Positions 52,716 to 62,359 of a DNA stretch of 64,000 nucleotides are shown here, piece by piece; the first letter of the stretch is position 1; each line of letters starts with the position of its first letter. The notes beneath the pieces are model-generated. The model did no database searches and was not told the DNA's origin. It worked only from the letters and a program-made list of their open reading frames with translations. This DNA is from Pseudomonas fragi. Its GTDB lineage: Bacteria; Pseudomonadota; Gammaproteobacteria; Pseudomonadales; Pseudomonadaceae. A program made the translations under genes and the position numbers. Location: assembly GCF_025426255.1 (NCBI RefSeq), contig NZ_CP104861.1:3906001-3970000 (forward strand), read 5' to 3'.

Positions 52716-53795
52716 ATGGACAATAAAAGAGGCAAAGGTCTGTCGTTCGCCAAGCGCATTTATGCGCCACGGATCATTGGCTCTGGGTTTGGCGGCATCG
52801 GCTTGATGGCGGCTCTCTATCCGCTCGACAGGTCTGCCTGGGTGTGGGTACTGCTGCTGATCAATGCGTTTGCATGGCCGCACTTGGCATATCAGCTGTC
52901 ATCACGTGCGACGTATCCGTATAGGGCTGAACGCCGCAATATTTTGATCGATTCTCTGTGTGGGGGGTTTTGGGCTGCGAGCATTCAGTTCAATCCTCTG
53001 CCAACGGTTATCATTGTGTCGATGATGATGATGCATAACGTCGCGGCAGGTGGCCCAAAATTGCTGCTCCGTGGAGCGCTGGCGCAATTGGCAGGTGCCC
53101 TGATTGCGTCGTTGCTGTTCGGTATTGCCTTTACTCCCCATACCACCAGCCTGCAAGTTTATGCCTGCGTGCCCGTACTGATCCTTTACCCTTTCGCTGT
53201 AGGCATGGTCAGTTATGGCCTGGCAATCACTCTGGCGGAACATAAGCGGACACTCAGCACCCTCAGCCGTACCGATAGCCTTACCGGTCTGCTTAATCAC
53301 GGCTACTGGAAAGACCTGTTACAGCTCAGCTTCCTCAAGTGCCAAGAAAACCATTCCACTGCCACGCTGGTACTGATTGATATCGACCATTTCAAGAATA
53401 TCAATGACACCTACGGACATATCGTGGGCGACAGTGTATTGCGCCAGCTCAGCAAGGAGCTCAAGAATAACTTGCGTGCCGAAGACCTCGCCGGGCGATA
53501 TGGCGGTGATGAATTCTGCGTCATCCTGCCCAACCGTTCGCTGGCCCAAACCACGGAAATCATGGAGCGGCTGCGCCATGTGTTCGCCAACTTTCAATAC
53601 TGCGACGAACCTGACCTGAACGTTAGCCTGAGCATTGGGCTAGCCACCTGCCGCCCCGAGTTCCTGCACGCCAACATGTGGTTGAACGAAGCCGATAAAG
53701 CCCTGTACATCGCAAAAAACACGGGCCGTAACAAAATCAGTGTTGGTGCCGCAGACACACTTCCAGAGTCGGTTTTGAGCGGCAGTTCCGGTTGA
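52716..53795 (+). CDS. Diguanylate cyclase with MASE2-type membrane domain
   Basis: A 359-residue protein. The N-terminal ~180 residues form about five membrane helices of the MASE2 type (KRIYAPRIIGSGFGGIGLMAALY, then DSLCGGFWAASIQFNPLPTVI), as in AdrA/DgcC. The GGDEF domain follows, with DIDHFKNINDTYGH and the active site GGDEF at 263-267. The inhibitory I-site RAED lies five residues before it, so product feedback is expected. It makes cyclic di-GMP. The ATG at 52716 is preferred; a TTG at 52677 is in frame. Linked by context only to motility and biofilm control. Confidence 0.9.
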   Translation: MDNKRGKGLSFAKRIYAPRIIGSGFGGIGLMAALYPLDRSAWVWVLLLINAFAWPHLAYQLSSRATYPYRAERRNILIDSLCGGFWAASIQFNPLPTVIIVSMMMMHNVAAGGPKLLLRGALAQLAGALIASLLFGIAFTPHTTSLQVYACVPVLILYPFAVGMVSYGLAITLAEHKRTLSTLSRTDSLTGLLNHGYWKDLLQLSFLKCQENHSTATLVLIDIDHFKNINDTYGHIVGDSVLRQLSKELKNNLRAEDLAGRYGGDEFCVILPNRSLAQTTEIMERLRHVFANFQYCDEPDLNVSLSIGLATCRPEFLHANMWLNEADKALYIAKNTGRNKISVGAADTLPESVLSGSSG

Positions 53796-53829
53796 ACCCA
53801 TCACGCAAGCGAAACCAGAAGAGAGCCCT

Positions 53830-54363
53830 ATGGCCATTGAAGATACAGCCACTCCAGCGCCCACAAGGAAAACCGATCACTTGCGTTTTCATCGGGCCTA
53901 CGAACACTTGGCGCCAACCTTCGGCAATGACCGGTTTGCCTTAAGGGCTGAAGCATTTGCTCGCTTCTTTGGCACCCCGGCCTTTCTCGGCGCACAAACC
54001 CTGATCGTGGTGATATGGGTATGCCTGAATGTGTTTGGCGTGGCGCACTTTGATATTTATCCGTTCATCCTGCTCAATCTCGCGTTCAGCTTGCAATCGG
54101 CCTATGCCGCGCCCTTGATCCTGCTCGCTCAAACGCGCCAAGCCGCGCGCGACAAGGCCCAGTCCGATGCAGATGCCCAGCACCGCGAGGCTCTGGCCGT
54201 GGCCAATACCGAACGGCAAGCCGCCGCGGCTCAAACCACAGAACAGATCATGACGCTGCTGGAACAAAACACCCGGCTAACCGAAATGACCAAACAGTTG
54301 ACCGAGCGGATTGAAAGCCTGACCACGGAAATGCACCAACACTTCGTGCGCAAAGAGTCCTGA
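53830..54363 (+). CDS. DUF1003 family membrane protein
   Basis: A 177-residue protein. Residues ~20-110 match DUF1003: FGNDRFALRAEAFARFFGTPAFLGAQTLIVVIWV, then DIYPFILLNLAFSLQSAYAAPLILLAQTRQA, with two membrane helices. The C-terminal ~65 residues are a predicted coiled coil (EQIMTLLEQNTRLTEMTKQL). Function unknown. It lies 34 bp after the diguanylate cyclase and may share its transcript. Confidence 0.88.
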   Translation: MAIEDTATPAPTRKTDHLRFHRAYEHLAPTFGNDRFALRAEAFARFFGTPAFLGAQTLIVVIWVCLNVFGVAHFDIYPFILLNLAFSLQSAYAAPLILLAQTRQAARDKAQSDADAQHREALAVANTERQAAAAQTTEQIMTLLEQNTRLTEMTKQLTERIESLTTEMHQHFVRKES

Positions 54364-54376
54364 GGGTTGCAGGCAC

Positions 54377-54700
54377 TCAGCTTATACAGCGGCGCACGGC
54401 CGAAATTTCAGGCACGTCCTGACGCTGCATATACACACGTAAAGGCTCGGTAATGTTCAGACGGTCGTCGATGTTTTGATCCAGCAATAACTGGATCAAC
54501 TCGCGCTTGAGGGTCATGGTGTCTGCGCCAGCAGACTGCCAAACAAACTCGCTGGTAGGCGTGATGTTGTCGTCAGCGACATCCATCCCGAAAGAATCTT
54601 CACTAAAACGGACAATGTGCTGGCTTGTCTTACGATTGAAACCAACAAAACCGTTAAGTAGATCGGCGGCCTGACAGATTAGTTGCGAAGTGATACGCAT
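54377..54700 (-). CDS. Hypothetical protein
   Basis: A 107-residue soluble protein with no recognised domain: starts MRITSQLICQAADLLNGFVGF, ends SAVRRCIS, mostly helical in appearance. The ATG at 54700 has GAGAGG upstream. It is convergent with the DUF1003 gene and divergent from glpQ. Confidence 0.65.
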   Translation of the reverse strand: MRITSQLICQAADLLNGFVGFNRKTSQHIVRFSEDSFGMDVADDNITPTSEFVWQSAGADTMTLKRELIQLLLDQNIDDRLNITEPLRVYMQRQDVPEISAVRRCIS

Positions 54701-54904
54701 GGTAAACCTCTCTAACGAGCCCCAAGGGCTCTGGAACGATGGTTTACACGCAAGACTTGATGCTTGTCCCTCTGCCGGGGACGCTGCTGCGCCCAAGAGT
54801 ACTGCACATTTGCAGGAAAAATCGCAAAAAAAACATTACACAGGTCCATGTCGATCTGCCCGTCGCTTGGCCCCCTATTGTTCTGATTGAAAGGAATTCA
54901 ACCA

Positions 54905-56032
54905 ATGCCTGACACTTTTGGCAAAAGCGCCCTACTACTGATCCTGGCCATGAGCGGCGTACAAACCGCCAGCGCGATAAACACCATTGAAGCGGCACAA
55001 GCCAACGCTCACGGTATCCCGCACCCGGCAGTTATTGCCCATCGGGGTGCGTCATTCGATGCCCCGGAATCAACCGCAGCAGCCTACACCCTGGCCCGAG
55101 ACTTGGGCGCCGACTATCTGGAAATGGACCTGCAACGCAGCAAGGATGGTGTTCTGTTTGCGCTGCATGACAACAGCCTGTTACGTACCACCGATGTGGC
55201 CAAAAAATTCCCGGAGCGCAAAGACAGCCCCGCCAGCGCCTTTACCCTCGCAGAACTTAAAACCCTGGATGCAGGCAGTTGGTTCAACCAGTCTTACCCG
55301 ACACGCGCACGTCAATCCTACGTAGGACTGCCGATTTTGACTCTGGACGAAATCATCGATATCGCCCAAGGCAATCCGCAACACAAACCGGGCCTGTACA
55401 TCGAAACCAAAGAACCCAAGCAATTTCCGGGTATTGAACACGACCTGAAAAACAAGCTGAACGAACGAGGCTGGCTTGAGCCTGCGACAGGAGCGAAAGC
55501 GGAACCGCAGGTCGGTCAGGGCAAAGGCCGGGTGATTTTGCAAACCTTCGAGAAAAGCAGCCTTGGGTTGTTGCAAAAAGAAATGCCCGACACACCAAAA
55601 ATCCTCTTGCTGTGGGTGGGTGAAGACTCCATTACGCCCAAGACCACGCTCAGTTTCGCCGATTCTGGCGAGAAGGATAAAGCCGCGTACTACGCCAAGC
55701 AGCAACCCAAAGACCAGGCAGAGTTCATTCGATGGCTTGATATTGCCAAGACCAACGGAGCAATCGGCACAGGCCCATCGGCAGCACTCACCCACGGCGG
55801 TGACCAGAGTTATGCCGACCTGATCCAGCCGTGGATGAACAAGGCCACCCACGACAAAGGCATGCTGGTGCACGTGTACACCCTCGACGAACCTGTGGAC
55901 TTCAAAAAAGCAATGGCCGCAGGCGTCGACGGCATTTTCACTAACCGTGCCAGTGAACTGCTCAAGTACTTCCAGCGTCCAGCACCACAAACCGTTAACC
56001 AACTGCTGGAAAAAATGGCTACTAGCAAGTAA
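54905..56032 (+). CDS. glpQ: Periplasmic glycerophosphodiester phosphodiesterase
   Basis: A 375-residue TIM-barrel enzyme with a signal peptide (ALLLILAMSGVQTASA). The active site is AHRGASFDAPESTAAAY (catalytic His, Arg and Glu), with YLEMDLQRSKDGVLFALHD for calcium and base catalysis. It hydrolyses glycerophosphodiesters to glycerol-3-phosphate and an alcohol in the periplasm. The ATG at 54905 follows AAGGA. No glpT is adjacent. Confidence 0.93.
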   Translation: MPDTFGKSALLLILAMSGVQTASAINTIEAAQANAHGIPHPAVIAHRGASFDAPESTAAAYTLARDLGADYLEMDLQRSKDGVLFALHDNSLLRTTDVAKKFPERKDSPASAFTLAELKTLDAGSWFNQSYPTRARQSYVGLPILTLDEIIDIAQGNPQHKPGLYIETKEPKQFPGIEHDLKNKLNERGWLEPATGAKAEPQVGQGKGRVILQTFEKSSLGLLQKEMPDTPKILLLWVGEDSITPKTTLSFADSGEKDKAAYYAKQQPKDQAEFIRWLDIAKTNGAIGTGPSAALTHGGDQSYADLIQPWMNKATHDKGMLVHVYTLDEPVDFKKAMAAGVDGIFTNRASELLKYFQRPAPQTVNQLLEKMATSK

Positions 56033-56112
56033 CAGGGCGAAAATTAAGGATGAGTTAAGTTGCGCCGGGTAGTCTGAGCCCACTTAAACAAATCAACCCC
56101 AAGGGACTCAAC

Positions 56113-56418
56113 ATGAAATCACTTAATCTAGTATTCGCCACTGTTGCCCTGGCCTTGACTGCTGGTGTTGCCCAGGCCGATGTACGCCCTGACCATATTC
56201 CTGGCCTGATCAAATCGGGTGAAATCACCTCATTTGAAAAGTTGAATCAAGCAGCGCTGGATAAACATCCGGGCGCGACCATTCTCGACACCGAGCTTGA
56301 TCACTCCTACGGCAAACTGGTTTATGAAGTTGAATTGCGCGACAGCAAAGGTATTAAGTGGGACGTCGATCTCGACGCAAAAACTGCTGAAGTGCTGCAG
56401 GACAAACAAGACACCTGA
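56113..56418 (+). CDS. PepSY domain periplasmic protein
   Basis: A 101-residue protein with a signal peptide (VFATVALALTAGVAQA) and one PepSY domain. The C-terminal half has LVYEVELRDSKGIKWDVDLDAKTAEVL, the family hallmark. PepSY proteins often inhibit proteases or modulate envelope stress and sensor kinases. It lies 80 bp after glpQ with a good ribosome site and is followed by a terminator and a sensor kinase. Confidence 0.88.
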   Translation: MKSLNLVFATVALALTAGVAQADVRPDHIPGLIKSGEITSFEKLNQAALDKHPGATILDTELDHSYGKLVYEVELRDSKGIKWDVDLDAKTAEVLQDKQDT

Positions 56419-56430
56419 GTTAATTTAAAT

Positions 56431-56470
56431 AAAAAGGCCGCGCCACTCTTTATGAAGGGCGCGGCTTTTT
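56431..56470 (+). terminator. Terminator after the PepSY gene
   Basis: Arms gccgcgcc and ggcgcggc with flanking A and T runs form a strong hairpin ending in five T. Confidence 0.85.
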
Positions 56471-56565
56471 GTTTTGTCTGTAGAAATTTATACAAATACC
56501 CCATGAATTTGTACCTTGCTCAAGTGTTCTGGCTAAAATCAACTTTTTAAGCAAGAGCATTTCCC

Positions 56566-57744
56566 ATGGCGCAAGGCGCGGCAGACGATATTGCAACAAT
56601 TAACCGGATCAGTGCTGTGCCTGCGATCCTGCAGGTCATCACTGAAATGACCGGTATGCGCTTTGCCGCCGTTGCCCGAGTCACCCAGACCACCTGGACC
56701 GCCTGTGCGGTACTCGACAACTTGGGCTTTGGTTTGCAGGCGGGTGGGGAACTGGATCTGGTCAGCACACTGTGCTTTGAAAGCATGAACTCGCATCTGC
56801 CGATCATCATCGACAACGCCAGTACAGACCCGCTGTACCAGCACCATCACACGCCAAAACTGTATCGTTTCGAGAGCTACATCACGATTCCGGTGTGGCG
56901 TACCGACGGCAGTTTTTTTGGCACTCTGTGCGCTCTTGACCCAGATCCAGCAAGCCTCAAAGCCAGCACCATCCAGTCCACAATGGAGTCATTTGCACGT
57001 CTGCTTTCTCTGCAAATTGACGCTGAAGAAAGCCTGCAGCGTACCGAAACGGCGCTGTTACAGGAGCGCGAAAATGCAGAGTTGCGCGAGCAATTTATCG
57101 CCGTTATCGGCCATGACTTGCGCAACCCGTTATTCGCTATCACCACAGCCGCCGAGTGTTTGTTACGCAGGCACCCCAGCCCGTCAACTGATGTTCTGGT
57201 GCAGCACATCCTGACTTGCGGTCATCGTGCATCGCAGTTAGTAGAGGACGTACTGGACTTTGCTCGAGGCCGCCTCGGCAGCGGAATCCCCGTAACCCTG
57301 TGCGAATGCCTCGATCTCGATCAAGTGTTCAGCCACGTGGTTTCGGAAGTACAAAGCGTTCATCCCGACCGCTGGATCCAGTCTGACATCGGACCACTCG
57401 AAGGCATTCAATGTGACAGTGGCCGTTTGGCTCAACTGCTCTCCAACCTGCTGGCCAATGCCATTACCCATGGTTCTCTCACCGGTTCGGTGCGGGTTGA
57501 AGCCCTGATCCTGGATGGGGTTTTCAGGCTCTCGGTCTCGAACCAAGGCAAACCCATCCCGGCCGAACTCCTGCCCGATATCTTCAAGCCCTATACACGC
57601 TCGGCCAACCACACACCGCAAGCCGGTCTTGGCCTTGGGCTGTACATTGCCAGCCAGATAGCCCTGTCCCACGGCGGCCATCTGGAAGTAGCCTCGGATG
57701 AAGAAAACGGCACGATTTTTACCTTTAGCCTGCCGCTGCCCTGA
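56566..57744 (+). CDS. GAF-domain sensor histidine kinase
   Basis: A 392-residue cytosolic kinase. A GAF domain covers about 15-155 (ILQVITEMTGMRFAAVARVT, then FGTLCALDPDPAS, resembling the GAF fold of phytochrome-like kinases). The H-box IGHDLRNPL has the phosphorylated His183, and the ATPase domain has the N-box LLANAITHGS and the G-box GLGLGLYIASQIALSHGG. No membrane segment and no chromophore cysteine that I can assign. No response regulator is adjacent, so it is an orphan kinase. The ATG at 56566 lies within range of AGAGC. Confidence 0.9.
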   Translation: MAQGAADDIATINRISAVPAILQVITEMTGMRFAAVARVTQTTWTACAVLDNLGFGLQAGGELDLVSTLCFESMNSHLPIIIDNASTDPLYQHHHTPKLYRFESYITIPVWRTDGSFFGTLCALDPDPASLKASTIQSTMESFARLLSLQIDAEESLQRTETALLQERENAELREQFIAVIGHDLRNPLFAITTAAECLLRRHPSPSTDVLVQHILTCGHRASQLVEDVLDFARGRLGSGIPVTLCECLDLDQVFSHVVSEVQSVHPDRWIQSDIGPLEGIQCDSGRLAQLLSNLLANAITHGSLTGSVRVEALILDGVFRLSVSNQGKPIPAELLPDIFKPYTRSANHTPQAGLGLGLYIASQIALSHGGHLEVASDEENGTIFTFSLPLP

Positions 57745-57863
57745 AGGTCGACCTGCGAAAAATCTGTATTTGGGCTCGGGATAAGTAGAAACTGACGCAC
57801 TGTTCAGCGGTAACTGATGTAAAGCGTCAGCTACCTCCCATTGCGCCCCGACAGAATTCCGAC

Positions 57864-58370
57864 ATGCACATCCGCCTCTGCGCTTATGAAGCCCTCACCC
57901 CTCTCCAGCGCGAACAATTGCTGGGGATTGAGGTTCATCCTGAGCAAATCGCTTTTTGCGGCAATATCGAGTCGGCTCTGCACTCGCTGCCTGCCCAAGC
58001 ACATGACGGGATCAAAGGATTGGCACTGCTAACCGATGAACTACCGGTGGCCTTTCTACTCCTTAAGCGCCAACTACTTTTGCCTCATTGGGCAGAAACT
58101 GGCAGCGCCACCTTGCACGCACTGCAGGTCGACAGTCGGATGCAAGGCCAAGGATTAGGCAAAGCCTGTCTGCGCGAACTACCCCAGGCCATTCATCGGT
58201 TTTGGCCCGAAGTTCGTCAGTTGATGCTGTCTGTAAGTCCGTTCAACGCCAGCGCCCTGGCTTTTTACCTGAGCCAGGGGTGGGTCGAGCAGGGCGAGGC
58301 CTATCGCGGTGAACGACGTCTGGTGCTGTCGCTGGAACCCATGTCGCCGCGGCTCTTACAGGCCGGTTAA
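57864..58370 (+). CDS. GNAT family N-acetyltransferase
   Basis: A 168-residue acetyltransferase. Motif A is VDSRMQGQGLGKACLREL (the Q/RxxGxG/A acetyl-CoA loop), and the C-terminal LSVSPFNASALAFYLSQGW is motif B. Substrate unknown. Its stop overlaps the stop of the convergent gene by 4 nt. Confidence 0.9.
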   Translation: MHIRLCAYEALTPLQREQLLGIEVHPEQIAFCGNIESALHSLPAQAHDGIKGLALLTDELPVAFLLLKRQLLLPHWAETGSATLHALQVDSRMQGQGLGKACLRELPQAIHRFWPEVRQLMLSVSPFNASALAFYLSQGWVEQGEAYRGERRLVLSLEPMSPRLLQAG

Positions 58371-58858
58371 GCGGGCTTGTTAACCGGTAGCCAGATCTCT
58401 ACCACACCTGTGCCGGTGTCAGGATTGAAGTCTGCGCTGTAGCGCTCGAACTCGGGCGCATCAACCGCTTCGTAGCCAGAGTTGGGCAGCCAGTCGTTCC
58501 AAATCGCCTGAAAAGTCTGTGCAAGAGTATCCAGTGGGCCGCGATGCTCGAAGACCGCGTAGGCATGCTCTTGCAACTCAATCCAGCGATACCGCTCAGG
58601 CAGGTCGTCCAGCTTGCTGATAGCCACGCCGGCAATGTATTCAAAGCCGCCTTCGCCATCCGGATTACAACAAACACCGTAGGTTTCCTCGCCAATTTGA
58701 CTTGGCACCTTTCCGATCTCCGGGATGAACTGGTCCCACAGATGAGGAATTCGATCAGAGGTCTCCTGAGTGAAACGCCCACCCAAGCCCGCGATCAGTT
58801 GAAACTGACCTTTGGCAAATCGCGGAGCTGGCAGTTCGAACTTTTTTAGTTGATCCAT
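58367..58858 (-). CDS. GyrI-like/AraC effector-binding domain protein
   Basis: A 163-residue stand-alone effector-binding domain. The two-fold repeated SHS2-like fold is visible in FAKGQFQLIAGLGGRFTQET and ELQEHAYAVFEHRGPLDTL, ending TGVVEIWLPV. Such proteins bind small hydrophobic or cationic ligands, and some inhibit DNA gyrase. Also called SBMC/YtfP-like in older nomenclature. The ATG at 58858 fits the domain start. Confidence 0.85.
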   Translation of the reverse strand: MDQLKKFELPAPRFAKGQFQLIAGLGGRFTQETSDRIPHLWDQFIPEIGKVPSQIGEETYGVCCNPDGEGGFEYIAGVAISKLDDLPERYRWIELQEHAYAVFEHRGPLDTLAQTFQAIWNDWLPNSGYEAVDAPEFERYSADFNPDTGTGVVEIWLPVNKPA

Positions 58859-59057
58859 GGGACATGCTCGATCGAGTAAGTAGGAAACACAGCAATTGAG
58901 TATAGGAACAAAAACGCAGCTTGGTCGTACCCGCGAAAAAATAGACCCTGGCGGCATCTAGACAAAAGGCCATCATCGCCAGTATTGTTTTGTTCAGACC
59001 ACCGCAGTGGTCAACGTCGCTCGGACGGTTCCGGGCGCTTACGTATCAGAGGCACAC

Positions 59058-60266
59058 ATGGCAGACCAAGGTTCGCCGCGACGCTTTGCGCGCATAGATC
59101 GACTCCCCCCCTACGTTTTCAACATCACTGCTGAACTGAAGATGGCCGCCCGACGTCGGGGCGAAGACATCATCGACTTCAGCATGGGTAACCCTGACGG
59201 CCCGACGCCACCCCATATCGTAGAAAAGCTCTGCACTGTCGCACAGCGTGAAGACACGCACGGCTACTCGACTTCGCGTGGTATTCCACGTCTGCGCCGG
59301 GCTATTTCACGCTGGTATGCCGACCGTTACAACGTCGAGATTGATCCCGAGCACGAAGCCATCGTCACTATCGGTTCCAAGGAAGGCCTGGCGCACTTGA
59401 TGCTTGCCACTCTGGACCAAGGCGACACCGTGCTGGTGCCGAACCCCAGCTACCCGATTCACATTTACGGTGCCGTGATTGCCGGTGCCCAGGTGCGTTC
59501 GGTGCCCCTGATCCCTGGCGTGGACTTTTTTGCCGAACTGGAAAAAGCCATTCGCGGCTCGATCCCCAAGCCGAAAATGATGATTCTGGGGTTCCCGTCC
59601 AACCCCACGGCGCAATGCGTTGAGCTGGATTTCTTCGAGCGCGTGGTAGCCCTGGCCAAACAATACGATGTATTGGTGGTTCACGACCTGGCCTACGCCG
59701 ACACCGTCTACGACGGCTGGAAAGCCCCTTCGATCATGCAAGTGCCGGGCGCCAAGGACATCGCGGTGGAGTTTTTCACCCTGTCAAAAAGCTACAACAT
59801 GGCAGGCTGGCGCATTGGCTTTATGGTGGGTAATCCGGAGTTGGTCAATGCTCTGGCGCGAATCAAGAGCTACCACGACTATGGCACCTTCACCCCGCTG
59901 CAAGTGGCGGCGATTGCTGCGCTCGAAGGCGACCAGCAGTGCGTCAAGGATATTGCCGAACAGTACCGTCAGCGCCGCAACGTGATCGTCAAAGGGCTGC
60001 ATGAACTGGGCTGGATGGTCGAAAACCCGAAAGCTTCGATGTATATCTGGGCCAAGATTCCCGAGGCTTACGCGCATCTGGGCTCACTGGAATTCGCCAA
60101 GAAGCTGTTGGCGGATGCCAAGGTCTGTGTGTCGCCAGGCGTAGGATTTGGTGAGTACGGCGACGATCATGTGCGCTTTGCCCTGATTGAAAATCAGGAT
60201 CGCATTCGTCAGGCGCTACGCGGTATTCGCGCTATGTTCCGGGCTGACGGCTTGAGCGCCAGCTAA
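59058..60266 (+). CDS. alaC: Alanine transaminase AlaC-like
   Basis: A 402-residue class I PLP aminotransferase: DFSMGNPDGPTPPHIVEKL at the N-terminus, GSKEGLAHLML, the PLP lysine in FFTLSKSYNMAGWRIGF, and the phosphate-binding arginine near the C-terminus. The pattern matches AlaC/YfdZ glutamate-pyruvate aminotransferases. It converts pyruvate and glutamate to alanine and 2-oxoglutarate. The ATG at 59058 is chosen because the upstream frame (59007) has no family similarity. Confidence 0.9.
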   Translation: MADQGSPRRFARIDRLPPYVFNITAELKMAARRRGEDIIDFSMGNPDGPTPPHIVEKLCTVAQREDTHGYSTSRGIPRLRRAISRWYADRYNVEIDPEHEAIVTIGSKEGLAHLMLATLDQGDTVLVPNPSYPIHIYGAVIAGAQVRSVPLIPGVDFFAELEKAIRGSIPKPKMMILGFPSNPTAQCVELDFFERVVALAKQYDVLVVHDLAYADTVYDGWKAPSIMQVPGAKDIAVEFFTLSKSYNMAGWRIGFMVGNPELVNALARIKSYHDYGTFTPLQVAAIAALEGDQQCVKDIAEQYRQRRNVIVKGLHELGWMVENPKASMYIWAKIPEAYAHLGSLEFAKKLLADAKVCVSPGVGFGEYGDDHVRFALIENQDRIRQALRGIRAMFRADGLSAS

Positions 60267-60271
60267 GTTTC

Positions 60272-60362
60272 TGTAGCCGCTGCCGTAGGCTGCGATGGGT
60301 TGCACGGCAACCCTGTTTGAAGGGCCTGCGGCCCTTCAAACAGCCTGGCGGCAGCGGCTACA
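60272..60362. repeat. Intergenic inverted repeat of the GTAGCCGCTGCCG type with inner hairpin
   Basis: Outer arms tgtagccgctgccg and cggcagcggctaca. Inside lies a second 14-bp hairpin (60313-60343; ctgtttgaagggcc and complement). It separates alaC from the convergent gluconate permease and probably serves as a bidirectional transcript end. Confidence 0.75.
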
Positions 60363-60370
60363 AATACTCG

Positions 60371-61723
60371 TTAAACCACCAACGACAGCAGCAGAATAAA
60401 GATCAAACCTACAACCGACAGGATGGTTTCCATCGCCGTCCAGGTTTTGAAGGTTTCAGCCACGGTCATGTTGAAGTACTGCTTCACCAGCCAGAAACCC
60501 GCATCGTTGACGTGAGACAGAATCAACGACCCCGCCCCCGTTGCCAGCACCAGCAGCTCGCGGTTTACACCCGGAATCATGTCCACTACCGGCAATACAA
60601 TCCCCGCCCCGGTAATCGTCGCTACGGTCGCAGAACCGGTCGCGATACGAATCACCGCAGCCACCAGCCAAGCCAACAGGATCGGTGAGATTTGCGCGTT
60701 CACCGCCATATGGCCGATCACGTCACCCACACCACTAGCCACAAGCATTTGCTTGAAGCCGCCGCCTGCACCAATGATCAGAATGATTGCAGCGGTCGGA
60801 GCCAGGCTCGCGTCGAGCAGTTTCAGGATGCGTTTTGAATCAATACCCTGACGAGCACCAAAGGTGTAAAGCGCCAGCAGCAATGCCAGCAACAGGGCGC
60901 TGATCGGGTGACCGATCATGTCCATCCACACACGGAAGAAGTTGCCATCCGGCAGCGCAACGTCCGCGAACGTCTTGAGCAACATCAGGAACACCGGCAG
61001 CAGCACAGTGATCAAGGTGATGGAAAAGCTCGGCAGCGTGCTTGATTCCGGCTCGCTCGCCAGTTGGTCCATCAACTCCTGCGAAGCATGACCGGGAATG
61101 TATTTAGCGATAAACGTACCGTAAATAGGACCGGCAATGATCGCCGTTGGCAACGCAACGATCAGGCCATACAAAATGGTCTTGCCGATATCGGCACCAA
61201 ATACGCCAATGGCCAGCAACGGGCCCGGGTGCGGCGGCACCAACCCGTGTACAGCCGACAAACCGGCGAGCAGCGGGATACCGATTTTGATGATCGAGAC
61301 ACCGGTGCGGCGCGCAACGATAAACACCAGCGGGATCAACAGTACAAAGCCGATTTCGAAGAACAGCGGAATGCCGACCAGGAATGCGGCAAACATCATC
61401 GCCCACTGCACCTTTTCCTTGCCGAATGCACGGATCAAGGTACGGGCGATTTGATCTGCACCGCCAGAGTCAGCCATCATTTTGCCAAGCATCGTGCCCA
61501 GCGCCAGGATGATCCCGACAAAGCCCAACACACCACCAAAGCCGTCCTGGAACGATTTGATGATCAGATTGGCAGGCATACCGGCCGTCAGGCCCAAAAA
61601 TGCCGACGCAATGATCAATGCGATAAAGGGATGCAGCTTGAATCGGGTGATCAATACGATCAAGCCGATGATGGTCACTACTGCGTCAAGCAGCAGAAAC
61701 GTATTGTGGGACATGCCTAGCAT
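60371..61723 (-). CDS. gntT: Gluconate permease (GntP family)
   Basis: A 450-residue transporter with about 12-14 helices: FQDGFGGVLGFVGIILALGTMLGKMM, LVPPHPGPLLAIGVFGADIGK (family signature), LLAWLVAAVIRIATGSATVATITGAGI and VNDAGFWLVKQYFNM. It imports gluconate with protons. It lies downstream of gntK with an 85-bp gap that contains an operator-like palindrome. Confidence 0.95.
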   Translation of the reverse strand: MLGMSHNTFLLLDAVVTIIGLIVLITRFKLHPFIALIIASAFLGLTAGMPANLIIKSFQDGFGGVLGFVGIILALGTMLGKMMADSGGADQIARTLIRAFGKEKVQWAMMFAAFLVGIPLFFEIGFVLLIPLVFIVARRTGVSIIKIGIPLLAGLSAVHGLVPPHPGPLLAIGVFGADIGKTILYGLIVALPTAIIAGPIYGTFIAKYIPGHASQELMDQLASEPESSTLPSFSITLITVLLPVFLMLLKTFADVALPDGNFFRVWMDMIGHPISALLLALLLALYTFGARQGIDSKRILKLLDASLAPTAAIILIIGAGGGFKQMLVASGVGDVIGHMAVNAQISPILLAWLVAAVIRIATGSATVATITGAGIVLPVVDMIPGVNRELLVLATGAGSLILSHVNDAGFWLVKQYFNMTVAETFKTWTAMETILSVVGLIFILLLSLVV

Positions 61724-61780
61724 GGGGCGTCTCCTGCCTTTTTGTTGTTATCCAGTACGTGTGTGCCGCTACGGCCGAGG

Positions 61781-61796
61781 CAGATAGCGCTATCTG
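61781..61796. promoter_or_regulatory. GntR operator candidate upstream of gntT
   Basis: A perfect 16-bp palindrome cagatagcgctatctg lies 58-73 bp before the gntT start. The core AGCGCT is shared with the sites at 62360 and 62528. Confidence 0.65.
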
Positions 61797-61808
61797 TTTG
61801 AAACAACA

Positions 61809-62342
61809 TCATGAAGTTGCCATTACCGTCTGCTCGCACCACCAGTCTCGGGCAGCGCTCGCTAATTGCTTAACGTTCATCTCACCTGCGTTCAAGGTCA
61901 GTACCAATGACTCATTGGTCGGTGACTCAAGCGCAGCGAACTGACTGTCGATCAGCGTCTTGGGCATAAAGTGCCCCGGACGATCGGCCACTCGAGCAGC
62001 AGCGACTTCAGGGGTGAGCTCAAGAAACACAAAGCCCAAACCGTCAACCGCACTGCGCAAGCGCTCGCGATAACGCAGTTTCAGCGCCGAGCAGGTCAGG
62101 ACCGGGCGCTGGCCGTTAGCAACCGCACGACGCAATTCATCGCACAGGCTGTCTAGCCAGCCGGCACGGTCTTCATCGGTCAGGGGGATACCGGCACTCA
62201 TTTTGTCTATATTGGCCGCTGGGTGAAACGCATCACCTTCAATCGGAGTTGCGCCATTGAGATGGCACAGTGCCTGGCTAACGCTGGACTTGCCGCAGCC
62301 GGCGACGCCCATGATGACCAGAGCAGTAATAGGTTGACTCAT
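61809..62342 (-). CDS. gntK: Gluconokinase
   Basis: A 177-residue kinase. The P-loop GVAGCGKSSVSQAL is at 12-25, DAFHPAANIDKMSAGIPLTDEDRAGWLD is the substrate region, and the lid CSALKLRYRERLR follows. It makes 6-phosphogluconate from gluconate for the Entner-Doudoroff pathway. The ATG at 62342 fits the family start. Confidence 0.95.
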   Translation of the reverse strand: MSQPITALVIMGVAGCGKSSVSQALCHLNGATPIEGDAFHPAANIDKMSAGIPLTDEDRAGWLDSLCDELRRAVANGQRPVLTCSALKLRYRERLRSAVDGLGFVFLELTPEVAAARVADRPGHFMPKTLIDSQFAALESPTNESLVLTLNAGEMNVKQLASAARDWWCEQTVMATS

Positions 62343-62359
62343 GAAACACCTCAGTCCGT

